A DNA stretch of 12,737 bases from Pseudomonadota bacterium (GTDB taxonomy: Bacteria; Pseudomonadota; Gammaproteobacteria; Burkholderiales; Burkholderiaceae_D), in contig JAFECY010000180.1 in the NCBI GenBank assembly GCA_018241865.1, forward strand, positions 1-12,737, written 5' to 3'. How positions within the stretch are numbered: the stretch's first letter is position 1; each line of letters opens with the position of its first letter. A model generated the notes under the pieces. It did no database searches. It saw nothing but the letters and a program-made list of their open reading frames with translations, and was not told the origin of the DNA. The position numbers and the translations under genes were made by a program. Shown piece after piece: positions 6,517 through 12,737 of this stretch.

Positions 6517-7752
6517 TTAAGCGTGTCGCTTGATGAAATCGGCGACGCGATAGCAGATTTTTTCGCGCCAGCGACGGCCGGAGAAAATGCCGTAGTGACC
6601 GCAACCCTCGGCGACGATATCTTCGCGCATGGCCGCTGGAATCCCGCTGCACAGTTCATGTGCGGCTTGGGTTTGGCCGGGACCGGAGATGTCGTCCAGT
6701 TCGCCTTCGATGGTCAGCAGCGCCACGGATTGGATGTCTTGCGGCCGCACCAGTTTGCCGCCGACTTCCCACGTGCCGGTCGGCAAACAGAAGTCCTGAA
6801 ACACGGTCTTGATGGTTTCCAGATAGTACTCGGCCGGCATGTCCAGCACGGCGTTGTATTCATCGTAAAACTTGCGATGATCTTCCGCCGAATCGTTGTC
6901 GCCGCGACGCAGGTGCAGATAGAAATCCCAGTGACTCTGCGCGTGACGGCTCGGGTTCATGGCGACGAAGCCGGCATGCTGCAAAAAGCCGGGGTACACC
7001 TTGCGGCCGCTGCCTGGGTAATTGGGCGGTACGCCGTAGATCACGGTGTTTTCAAACCAAGAGAAGGGTTTCTTGGTTGCTAGATTGTTGACCTCGGTTG
7101 GTGACTTGCGCGGATCGATCGGGCCGCCCATCAGGATCATCGAACGCGGCTGTTGTGGGTCGTTGGCGCTTGCCATCAGCGAGACGGCCGCTAGCACCGG
7201 CACAGTTGGTTGGCACACCGCCAGCACATGCACGTCCGGGCCCAGTTTGCGAATGAAATCCTGCACGTAGTAGATGTAGTCGTCCAAGTGGAACGGGCCT
7301 TCCGACAGCGGCACCATGCGGGCGTCGATCCAGTCGGTGATATAGACGTCGTGCGCCGGCAGCAGGCTGCGTACGGTGTCGCGCAGCAGGGTGGCGTGGT
7401 GACCGGACAGCGGAGCGACGATCAGTACCTTGGGCTGATTCAGTGCAGCTAACGCGGTCTTGCTCATGTCTTTCTTGAAGTGCAGCAAGGTGCAGAAGGG
7501 GCGATCTTCGGCGATCTGTTCGACGATCTTCACTTCCTCGCCATCGATAACGGTCGATTCGATGCCGAACGGTGGTTTTTCGTAGGCCTTGCCCAAGCGG
7601 TACATCAATTCGTAACCGGCGGCGATGCGCTGGGCGAACGGGGTATGGGCAAACGGGGATATGGGATTGGTTAGAAGCTTAGAGGAGGCTTCTGCCCACT
7701 GCATCAGGGGATTGATGAAGTTTCGGTTCAGTTCGTGAAATTGGTAAAGCAT
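6517..7752 (-). CDS. phaZ: Intracellular polyhydroxyalkanoate (PHB) depolymerase
   Basis: The enzyme hydrolyses stored, native polyhydroxybutyrate granules in the cytoplasm and so releases the carbon reserve. The 411 residues lack a signal peptide and match the intracellular PhaZ family, which uses a cysteine nucleophile in an alpha/beta-hydrolase fold. The nucleophile elbow is V-C-Q-P, with Cys180. Likely triad partners are an Asp at 353 or 354 in G-E-L-D-D and His386 in G-C-G-H-Y-G. The conserved A-P-L-S-G-H-H-A-T-L-L-R (113-124) and Y-I-T-D-W-x-D-A-R (137-145) are present. A GAGG lies 5 nt before the ATG. The gene stands alone, with its own terminator downstream and an AT-rich 404-bp region upstream. 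No phaC, phaP or phaR gene is visible nearby. Confidence 0.93.
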   Translation of the reverse strand: MLYQFHELNRNFINPLMQWAEASSKLLTNPISPFAHTPFAQRIAAGYELMYRLGKAYEKPPFGIESTVIDGEEVKIVEQIAEDRPFCTLLHFKKDMSKTALAALNQPKVLIVAPLSGHHATLLRDTVRSLLPAHDVYITDWIDARMVPLSEGPFHLDDYIYYVQDFIRKLGPDVHVLAVCQPTVPVLAAVSLMASANDPQQPRSMILMGGPIDPRKSPTEVNNLATKKPFSWFENTVIYGVPPNYPGSGRKVYPGFLQHAGFVAMNPSRHAQSHWDFYLHLRRGDNDSAEDHRKFYDEYNAVLDMPAEYYLETIKTVFQDFCLPTGTWEVGGKLVRPQDIQSVALLTIEGELDDISGPGQTQAAHELCSGIPAAMREDIVAEGCGHYGIFSGRRWREKICYRVADFIKRHA

Positions 7753-8156
7753 GAAAACCTCGACTGAGTGAGTGCTCTGCGAAGAGCAAATACTTCTCTT
7801 TGTTGCAATGCATCATAAACGAAATCCTGTTTTCTTGCCGAAGGATATCGTTGTTACCAAACGGTTCCTCAAATTTATTGAGCAAAATTCATCATTTTGT
7901 CAGGGATTTGCCTAAAAAAATCCTGCTTTTTTATTGCTTTTTGGAAAAATAGCACGCAAATTGTGGGGGTTGCTGATATTTAACAAAATTTTGCAATTCG
8001 TTCTCCTGGCTGAATGCTGCACTGCATTTGACCGGGAGAATGAGGGGAAAAATGCGATTTGCGCCATGTTGCGGTGCATGGGATGCACTCACCTACCGTG
8101 CTTCAATAAGACGGTAGTTGTCGAGAGAAAGGTGGTCGCACGTATCAACCGACATA
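7753..8156. other. 404-bp AT-rich intergenic region upstream of phaZ
   Basis: I find no convincing gene here. Composition falls clearly below the neighbours in GC, especially about 7795-7995, with runs of A and T. It must contain the phaZ promoter; the best -10 candidate is TATGAT on the minus strand (7817-7812), without a good -35. A 6-bp stem with a tetraloop (7773-7788) would sit in the phaZ leader. Other small structures are an inverted repeat GTGCAT/ATGCAC (8074-8088) and CTACCGT/ACGGTAG (8093-8117). The latter lies about 40 bp past the thioredoxin-like gene stop but has no T-run. A plus-strand open frame from a TTG at 7934 to 8182 lacks a ribosome binding site and family features. Confidence 0.6.
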
Positions 8157-8657
8157 TCAGCGGCCGATGTATCGCTCGATGATGGCGGCGTCGAGTACGC
8201 CCGAATAGGCGCGTTTTGTGCCATGTGTGCCACCTACATTGAACCAGTAGCTGCGCGGCAGTTCGCCATGCCAGTTCGGGTCGATCGCATGGCGCAATTG
8301 TTCGGCCGGCGCCGCACCGAAGGCCCAGGTATCGGACTGCATGCCGAGGGCACGCAAGCGCTGCCGGATCAGTGCAGCGGTTTGTGCATCGGTCATGCTA
8401 TCGGTGGCTAATGTGACGATGTTCAGATTTTTGTTTTGACGCTTTTTTTGCGCGAGCGCCTGCAAACTGGCTTGGCAGTATTCGCAATCCAGCGACCACA
8501 GGATGAGCACGAAGGGTTTGCCTTGGCGTTGTTTGATGATGTGGGCAAGGCTATCGTTCTCAAAAGCTTGTAATGGCGCGGCATGCAGCGTCAGTGACAA
8601 TCCAATGAGCCATGCGGTGAGTAATCCAGCGAACAAGAAGCGTCGTGACGTGTACAT
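8157..8657 (-). CDS. TlpA-like periplasmic thioredoxin-fold protein
   Basis: The 166-residue product has a signal peptide (M-Y-T-S-R-R followed by a hydrophobic core, probable cleavage after H-A-A near 27) and a thioredoxin-like domain. W-S-L-D-C-E-Y-C at 54-61 supplies a C-x2-C redox pair, Cys58 and Cys61. E-L-P-R-S-Y-W-F-N carries the expected cis-proline, Pro134. The dipeptide between the cysteines (Glu-Tyr) differs from the usual Gly-Pro or Pro-Pro, so its redox potential is hard to predict. It should reduce or shuttle disulphides in the periplasm. The stop of the upstream propeller gene is only 2 bp before this ATG, and the ribosome binding site GGGAG lies inside that gene, so the two are coupled. 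The open frame extends to 8864, but this only overlaps the neighbour. It is the last gene of the cluster. Confidence 0.85.
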   Translation of the reverse strand: MYTSRRFLFAGLLTAWLIGLSLTLHAAPLQAFENDSLAHIIKQRQGKPFVLILWSLDCEYCQASLQALAQKKRQNKNLNIVTLATDSMTDAQTAALIRQRLRALGMQSDTWAFGAAPAEQLRHAIDPNWHGELPRSYWFNVGGTHGTKRAYSGVLDAAIIERYIGR

Positions 8658-8659
8658 CG

Positions 8660-9892
8660 TTATTTCTCCCGTGTTGCCGTTATGACGCGCACACCATCCA
8701 ATTGGGTGCGCCATACCAGCAGGATGTCGCCAGCATGCGTCAGTAGGCGCGGTTGGTCGGAATCGCCCGATGTATGCGCCAGCTCGGTATCGTGCCAATG
8801 ATCGCCGCCATCGCGTGAGATTTTCGCTAGGATGGCGGTGGTCTTGCCGTCGAATTGCTTCCAAGCGAGCACGATCTTTTTCCCTGCCACAGCGACGTCG
8901 GCATGTGTGGCCTGTGCCGAGCCGAGTTTCATTGGTGTGCGTAATCCTTCACCGGCCGGTGCGCTGGCATAGAACACGCCGCCTTCGTCATTCCTGACGT
9001 TGAACCAGACTTGGTGCCGCGTGCCCTCTGCGCCATAGGCCAGCGACGGCCCCTGATGCGGACAGGCATCGACGCGCCAGTCATCGAAGGTGGCGCGCAT
9101 CGGTGCTGCCAGTTTGCCGTCAGGCGTCAAGGTGACCAAAGCGTGATCGCGTATGTTCGGTGAGAAGATGTGACGCCACAGCGCCACCGGCTGACCAGCC
9201 GGATTGAGCGCCAAGGCGATGCGGCAGCATTCGCAACTATGGTCGGCAATCTTGTAGTCGCCCTTGAAGCTGGCGCCGCTGTCGTCCGATACGGCGTAGT
9301 ACAGCGCTGCACCGGCATATTTTTCTTTGCGTGCGACAGCGGCTTCGAGATCGCGTTTGTCGATCCAAGCAACGTAAATGCGGCCGCTGCGATCAACGAT
9401 CATCGAGTCGAAACGATGGGTAATCAGATCGCGGTTGGTATGGACGGTGATCGGCGGCGAAAAGCTGCGGCCGCCATCGAGCGAGCGCACGAAACGAATC
9501 TCGCCCGTGTAGGGTTTGGCGAGCGGTTTGGTGTAGCTGACGTAGATTTCTCCCTTGCTGCCGATAGCCAGCTTGGGACGGTTCTCGCCTTCCGCCGATA
9601 CCGCTTCCGGTTCGCTCTGAATGCGTTGCGGCGCGGACCAAGTCTTGCCGCCATCTGCCGATTTCTGCAAGACCACATACTGCGCTGCGCCGGCGCTTTC
9701 CTTGCTGGTGATCCAGAGGATGCCTTGCGCATCGACGGCTGCGCTGGTGCCCAGTTCGGTTTTTTTGCTGACGTTCATGCGCGTATGCTGCGCGTGGTCT
9801 TGCGCCATCGTGCTGGTTGGAAGCGCACATGCGGTCAGCCACAGCAACGTGGCAAACATGCCGCCGATGCGATAGGTATTAGAAGCTTGCAC
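8660..9892 (-). CDS. Exported BNR/Asp-box propeller protein with CECC and CPH motifs
   Basis: A 410-residue exported protein, probably a six-bladed beta-propeller of the sialidase-like type. From the GTG at 9892, Asp-boxes (S-x-D-x-G-x-x-W/F) lie at about 78-85, 137-144, 202-209 and 359-366. Two Cys motifs stand out: H-S-C-E-C-C-R with Cys220, 222 and 223, and D-A-C-P-H-Q-G-P with Cys277. I see no R-I-P motif or clear sialidase catalytic set, so a glycosidase function is unsupported. The N-terminus is a signal sequence. L-T-A-C (Cys22) could be a lipobox, or cleavage could follow T-M-A. I prefer GTG 9892 because GGAGA lies 5 nt upstream; TTG 9904 and ATG 9859 are alternatives. It overlaps the TonB-receptor gene end by 14 bp and lies 2 bp from the thioredoxin gene. 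I infer a metal- or thiol-related role. Confidence 0.8.
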   Translation of the reverse strand: MQASNTYRIGGMFATLLWLTACALPTSTMAQDHAQHTRMNVSKKTELGTSAAVDAQGILWITSKESAGAAQYVVLQKSADGGKTWSAPQRIQSEPEAVSAEGENRPKLAIGSKGEIYVSYTKPLAKPYTGEIRFVRSLDGGRSFSPPITVHTNRDLITHRFDSMIVDRSGRIYVAWIDKRDLEAAVARKEKYAGAALYYAVSDDSGASFKGDYKIADHSCECCRIALALNPAGQPVALWRHIFSPNIRDHALVTLTPDGKLAAPMRATFDDWRVDACPHQGPSLAYGAEGTRHQVWFNVRNDEGGVFYASAPAGEGLRTPMKLGSAQATHADVAVAGKKIVLAWKQFDGKTTAILAKISRDGGDHWHDTELAHTSGDSDQPRLLTHAGDILLVWRTQLDGVRVITATREK

Positions 9893-12167
9893 GTAATTCT
9901 CCAATAAAAGTTCGCCCAGGGTAGGGGTGGTAAACGTAATAGCGTTTGTCCGTCAGGTTGTCGATGCCGAATGAGGCTTCCAGGTATTGTGAAATGCGGT
10001 AACTGGCTTTCGCATCCCACACGGTATAAGACGATACCCCGCCGAAGGTATTGCCATTGGTGTCGCTGTTGTCGAGGCTACCGTACATCCGACCGGCATG
10101 GCGCACGCCTAGACTGGCGCGCCAAGAGGCGTTGGGTTGGTAGGTTCCCATCAGATTGGCGCGCACGCGCGGCACGCGTATCCAGTCTTTGCCGATCAGC
10201 GTCGGATTATTGGCGTTTTCCAAGATGGTCGATTGCGACAGGGTCAGGCTGCCGGAGAGGCTGAATCCCTTCCAGCCCAGATCGTTGGCGCTGGCTTGCA
10301 GCTCGATGCCGCGGGTGCGCACGCGATCGATGTTCTGGATATTGGTCACGTTCGGAAACACCACGATATTGGTTTGGCTGATGATGGTGTCGCGCACATC
10401 ATCCTCGAACAGTGACACACGCAGCGTGCCGCTGGTTGTGTCGAAACTGTAGTCGCGTTCCGCGCTTAGTTCCTTGGCGAAGGAGCGTTCCGGCCGCAGA
10501 CCCGGGTTGTTGTTGACGATGGTATTGCCGGCTACTGAACCCTGGAACAACTCGGACACGGTAGGAAAACGCACGCCCTTGCCGAGCGAAGCTTTCAACA
10601 CCCAATGATCGTCCGGCATCCACGACAGCGAAGCTTTGGGCGACCAAGCATGGTCTTTGCGATTGGCGTAGCTAAGCGATGTGAGCGCGGTGTCGCGCCG
10701 GCCGTCGAAGGCTTGCCACTCTTCGTAGCGCAGGCCGGTGGTCAGTAGCCATTGCGGCGACAATTTCCAAGCATCTTGCACGAACAGAGCTTGCAGGCTG
10801 GTCTTGCCGAAGAAGCCGGCAGTCAGCGCACCGGGGCCGCCGTTGAGCCAGTCGGTGGTGGCGAAGGTTTTGTTCTGTAACTGGTAGCGGTTGATGTGGT
10901 AGCCCAGTGCCAGCGCATGTGCTTCGTCTTTGCGCGGCGTATAGGTGGTTTGCAGATCGAGCGTTTGCCAGCCGGTGCCGCTGTTGTCGGCGTACGTGCC
11001 TGCGCCGCCTCCCAGCGCGATCGGTGGCGCGGTGGTCGCGGAGCGCGTCAGATCGGTTGTGATGTCATAGAGCGTAGCGACTGCGGAAGCATTCCAGCCC
11101 TGCTTGTTTTTTGTGGTCAGTTTCGCGCCCCACATGCCGTGGGTTTCTTCGACGGTCTGTGGCGAAAAAGCGCCGGCCGGGATGCTGTATTTCGCGCCGT
11201 TGATCGATACCAGTCCCGCGTACACCGGATTGCCGGCCGCATCGCGCAACAGGCTGGTGCCGCTGCGCTTGGCGTCGTTGCGCCAATGAACGTACAGCAC
11301 TTCGCCATACAGCGACGAAGAGAAATCGTAGCCGAGCTTGAGTTTGGCTTGCTCCTGCAGATTGTCTTCCAGCGCGCTGCCGTTCGGACCGGCGAAGTAC
11401 AGCGGTTTGCCGCTGGTATCGGTGCCGAGGAATGCGCCCGTGACGGGTGTCGCTGCTGCAGGCGAGGCGGAAGGCGTTAGCGTCACGTACTGCATGGGCT
11501 GGCTGCGGTTCTGCAGGCGGTTGACGCCGATGCTATACGTCCAGTCGCCGACTTTGTTGCCGAACCAAGCGCTTTCCTGATGACCTTGGTAATCACCGGA
11601 ATACCCAGAATCGTCGAGCTGTTGCGTGAAATACTGAATGCGCGCCGAGCCCTCGAATTTTTGCGGTTTGCGCGTCGTCATGACCACCGTGGTGCCGATC
11701 GAGTTGCCGGGATAGAGCGCGGAAAACGGCCCGTACAGCACATCGACCCGCGCCAGTTCTTCCGGCGCGACTACATTCCAGCGCGGCGCGTTGAACTGGC
11801 CGAGGAATTGCGATAGCAGGTAGCCGTCGGCATACACCAGTCCGCGCGGCGCTTGCAATTCGCTGAAGGAGCGACCGCCGATCAGTGCATTGCGATCGCC
11901 TGCGTAACGTTTGCGGATGGTCATGTCCGGCACGTATTTCAGCGCATCTTCAACGTTGACGAAATTCTGATCGCGTAGTTGGTCGGCGGTTTTGCTGGCG
12001 GTGGTGGTCGGTAGATTCGGGTCGAGTGGCGCGCGCGCGCCAGTGACGGTGATGGGTGCCAGTGTCTGTTCGGTGGCGACGCCTTGGGCGTGGGCATGGA
12101 TGGCAATGGCTTGAACGACGAGGAACGTCAGCAGGCGCAGGCGTGCGCCGGGAATGTTGTGCTGCAT
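9879..12167 (-). CDS. TonB-dependent outer-membrane receptor
   Basis: The 762-residue protein is a ligand-gated outer-membrane importer energised by TonB-ExbBD. The signal peptide ends near A-H-A-Q (25-28). A TonB box-like P-I-T-V-T-G-A is at 38-44. The plug covers roughly 55-168, with Q-N-F-V-N-V-E-D-A-L-K-Y-V-P early and V-L-Y-G-P-F-S-A-L-Y-P-G-N-S-I-G-T late. A 22-strand barrel follows, ending in D-N-L-T-D-K-R-Y-Y near the C-terminus and a terminal Phe, as outer-membrane barrels do. The ligand cannot be read from sequence. The mature protein has no cysteine, so a Cys/Met copper site like that reported for OprC is absent. AAGGA precedes the ATG by about 10 nt, and a strong stem-loop lies in the leader. 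Its neighbours, a DUF2946 protein, a Cys-motif propeller and a thioredoxin, suggest metal or redox cargo. Confidence 0.92.
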   Translation of the reverse strand: MQHNIPGARLRLLTFLVVQAIAIHAHAQGVATEQTLAPITVTGARAPLDPNLPTTTASKTADQLRDQNFVNVEDALKYVPDMTIRKRYAGDRNALIGGRSFSELQAPRGLVYADGYLLSQFLGQFNAPRWNVVAPEELARVDVLYGPFSALYPGNSIGTTVVMTTRKPQKFEGSARIQYFTQQLDDSGYSGDYQGHQESAWFGNKVGDWTYSIGVNRLQNRSQPMQYVTLTPSASPAAATPVTGAFLGTDTSGKPLYFAGPNGSALEDNLQEQAKLKLGYDFSSSLYGEVLYVHWRNDAKRSGTSLLRDAAGNPVYAGLVSINGAKYSIPAGAFSPQTVEETHGMWGAKLTTKNKQGWNASAVATLYDITTDLTRSATTAPPIALGGGAGTYADNSGTGWQTLDLQTTYTPRKDEAHALALGYHINRYQLQNKTFATTDWLNGGPGALTAGFFGKTSLQALFVQDAWKLSPQWLLTTGLRYEEWQAFDGRRDTALTSLSYANRKDHAWSPKASLSWMPDDHWVLKASLGKGVRFPTVSELFQGSVAGNTIVNNNPGLRPERSFAKELSAERDYSFDTTSGTLRVSLFEDDVRDTIISQTNIVVFPNVTNIQNIDRVRTRGIELQASANDLGWKGFSLSGSLTLSQSTILENANNPTLIGKDWIRVPRVRANLMGTYQPNASWRASLGVRHAGRMYGSLDNSDTNGNTFGGVSSYTVWDAKASYRISQYLEASFGIDNLTDKRYYVYHPYPGRTFIGELRASF
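9898..9902 (-). promoter_or_regulatory. Ribosome binding site deciding the GTG start at 9892
   Basis: GGAGA on the minus strand lies 5 nt before GTG 9892, inside the end of the receptor gene. The downstream ATG at 9859 has only a weak GGCGG-type sequence, and the TTG at 9904 has no purine-rich site before it. Confidence 0.5.
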
Positions 12168-12199
12168 GGTTGGATGTCCTTCCTGAACGATGAGTCATA

Positions 12200-12233
12200 G
12201 CCGATGCGCCGCGCAGGCGCGGCAATCATCGGC
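12200..12233 (-). promoter_or_regulatory. Strong nested stem-loop in the receptor leader
   Basis: An outer 7-bp stem (12200-12206 with 12227-12233) and an inner 7-bp GC-rich stem (12208-12214 with 12217-12223) are separated by a small asymmetric internal loop. It lies between the DUF2946 stop and the receptor start, about 15 nt before the receptor ribosome binding site. No T-run follows on the minus strand, so it is not an ordinary terminator. It could set the expression ratio of the two genes, stabilise the downstream mRNA or act as a control element. Confidence 0.55.
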
Positions 12234-12244
12234 ATCGTGTGCGA

Positions 12245-12631
12245 TCAGGAATGGAAAGGTGGCGCGCGCGATTGCGCGCTGGTCCAGACGAACAGCGGAC
12301 GCGGCGCATGGTAAAACAGCGTCGGGCGCGTGGCGCGGCCGTCGAGTGCAGGCAAGACAAATGATGCAGAGGGTGGCAGGGCGGCGACATGACCCGGCGC
12401 GCAGAAAGGGCAATGTTCGCCGTTAGTGGCGTGCTTTTCTGGTGCGTGTGATGGCACGCCATCGGCCTTCACCAGCTTCATGCCATTGACGGAGCAGATT
12501 TCCATCCAGAAGGAAGATTTGCCATCGGCGGCGGCCAGCGCATGCGATATCGACGGCGCAAGCGCGGCCAACAGGATCGCGCACATTGCGATCCATGCGG
12601 TGCAGCGTCTGGTTAGTCTGGTGAATGGCAT
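12245..12631 (-). CDS. DUF2946 family exported Cys/His protein
   Basis: The 128-residue product resembles DUF2946 (PF11162). A positively charged start and hydrophobic segment (about 12-30) form a signal peptide or anchor. The mature part carries W-M-E-I-C-S-V-N-G (42-50), then His62 and His67, then H-C-P-F-C at 73-77 and His81. The C-terminal half ends in the A-P-P that I associate with this family. The clustered Cys and His could bind a soft metal. In Pseudomonas, DUF2946 genes lie beside the TonB-dependent copper receptor OprC, as far as I recall, so copper is the leading idea. I start at ATG 12631; the open frame reaches a TTG at 12649. The receptor gene follows 77 bp downstream on the same strand. 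The function of the family is not established. Confidence 0.78.
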   Translation of the reverse strand: MPFTRLTRRCTAWIAMCAILLAALAPSISHALAAADGKSSFWMEICSVNGMKLVKADGVPSHAPEKHATNGEHCPFCAPGHVAALPPSASFVLPALDGRATRPTLFYHAPRPLFVWTSAQSRAPPFHS

Positions 12632-12650
12632 GCGCGTTGGTTTTCTCAAT

Positions 12651-12679
12651 AAAAACGCCCCTGATGTAATCGAGGGGCG
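12651..12679 (-). terminator. Rho-independent terminator of the upstream gene
   Basis: A 7-bp GC-rich stem (12673-12679 with 12656-12662), with a small inner GAT/ATC pairing, is followed on the minus strand by five T. It lies 21 bp after the stop codon at 12701 and only 24 bp before the DUF2946 start. Confidence 0.75.
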
Positions 12680-12692
12680 CTTCGTTATGCAA
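12664..12692 (-). promoter_or_regulatory. Weak candidate promoter for the DUF2946-receptor cluster
   Basis: On the minus strand TTGCAT (12692-12687) and TTACAT (12669-12664) are 17 bp apart. Each is a poor consensus match (about 3 of 6). The -10 would lie inside the loop of the preceding terminator. I list it only because the cluster has just 69 bp of upstream non-coding DNA. Confidence 0.2.
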
Positions 12693-12700
12693 CGTCGTGC

Positions 12701-12737
12701 TTAGTCGAACACCGGTGTTTCGACGCCGAGAATTTTG
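12701..12737 (-). CDS. C-terminal end of an unrecognised protein (partial)
   Basis: From the right edge the minus strand reads K-I-L-G-V-E-T-P-V-F-D and then TAA (12703-12701). The well-placed terminator right after it supports a real gene end. Eleven residues are too few for me to identify the protein. The rest lies outside the window. Confidence 0.5.
   Translation of the reverse strand, partial: KILGVETPVFD

Noticed and set aside
7901..7931. Imperfect hairpin followed by six T on the plus strand, resembling a terminator
   Set aside because: The stem has a bulge and AT-rich pairs, and no plus-strand gene lies upstream of it for thousands of bases.
7934..8182. A possible small plus-strand protein with C-M-G-C in the phaZ upstream gap
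   Set aside because: It begins with TTG, has no ribosome binding site, overlaps the end of the thioredoxin gene, and resembles no family I know.
8157..8864. A longer 235-residue version of the thioredoxin-like protein
   Set aside because: The extra N-terminus only overlaps the propeller gene in another frame, whereas the internal ATG at 8657 has a GGGAG site and begins a proper signal peptide.
9170..9907. A 245-codon plus-strand open frame opposite the propeller gene
   Set aside because: The minus strand encodes signal peptide, Asp-boxes and good ribosome binding sites; the plus frame has none of these.

Overview
The window looks like chromosomal DNA of a betaproteobacterium, most likely of the Oxalobacteraceae/Burkholderiales type. 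I infer this from moderate-to-high GC, a DUF1841 protein, an intracellular Cys-type PHB depolymerase, a cytoplasmic RnfB-like ferredoxin next to nth, and a PF10136 'site-specific recombinase' membrane protein. This is recognition from memory; no database search was run. There are no tRNA or rRNA genes, insertion sequences, integrases or CRISPR repeats.

Layout, left to right. (1) 1-1453, minus strand: a MoxR-type AAA+ ATPase whose stop codon directly abuts the start of a GNAT acetyltransferase that runs off the left edge. (2) 1550-3688, plus strand and divergent: a large multi-pass membrane protein of the misnamed 'site-specific recombinase Gcr' family. (3) 3755-4574, plus strand: a promoter, two tandem single-haem c-type cytochromes that resemble the two halves of a cytochrome c4, and a 13-bp perfect-stem terminator shared with the convergent genes. 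(4) 6397-4590, minus strand: an rsxB-like ferredoxin, nth (endonuclease III, 4-bp overlap) and a DUF1841 gene. (5) 7752-6517, minus strand: phaZ with its own terminator. (6) 7753-8156: a 404-bp AT-rich gap holding no convincing gene. (7) 12631-8157, minus strand: a tight four-gene cluster of a DUF2946 Cys/His exported protein, a TonB-dependent receptor, a BNR/Asp-box propeller protein with unusual Cys motifs, and a TlpA-like thioredoxin. (8) 12701-12737: the last 11 codons of an upstream minus-strand gene, followed by its terminator.

The most interesting part is region 7. All four products carry export signals. One is an outer-membrane importer, one a predicted periplasmic thiol oxidoreductase, and two are Cys-rich at conserved-looking motifs (C-E-C-C and C-P-H in the propeller protein; H-C-P-F-C in the DUF2946 protein). 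The last three genes are joined by a 14-bp overlap and a 2-bp gap. I infer a dedicated envelope uptake and redox-handling pathway, with copper or another thiophilic metal as the leading guess because DUF2946 genes sit next to copper receptors in some other bacteria. The receptor itself has no cysteine, so it would not bind copper the way OprC is reported to. The substrate is therefore open.
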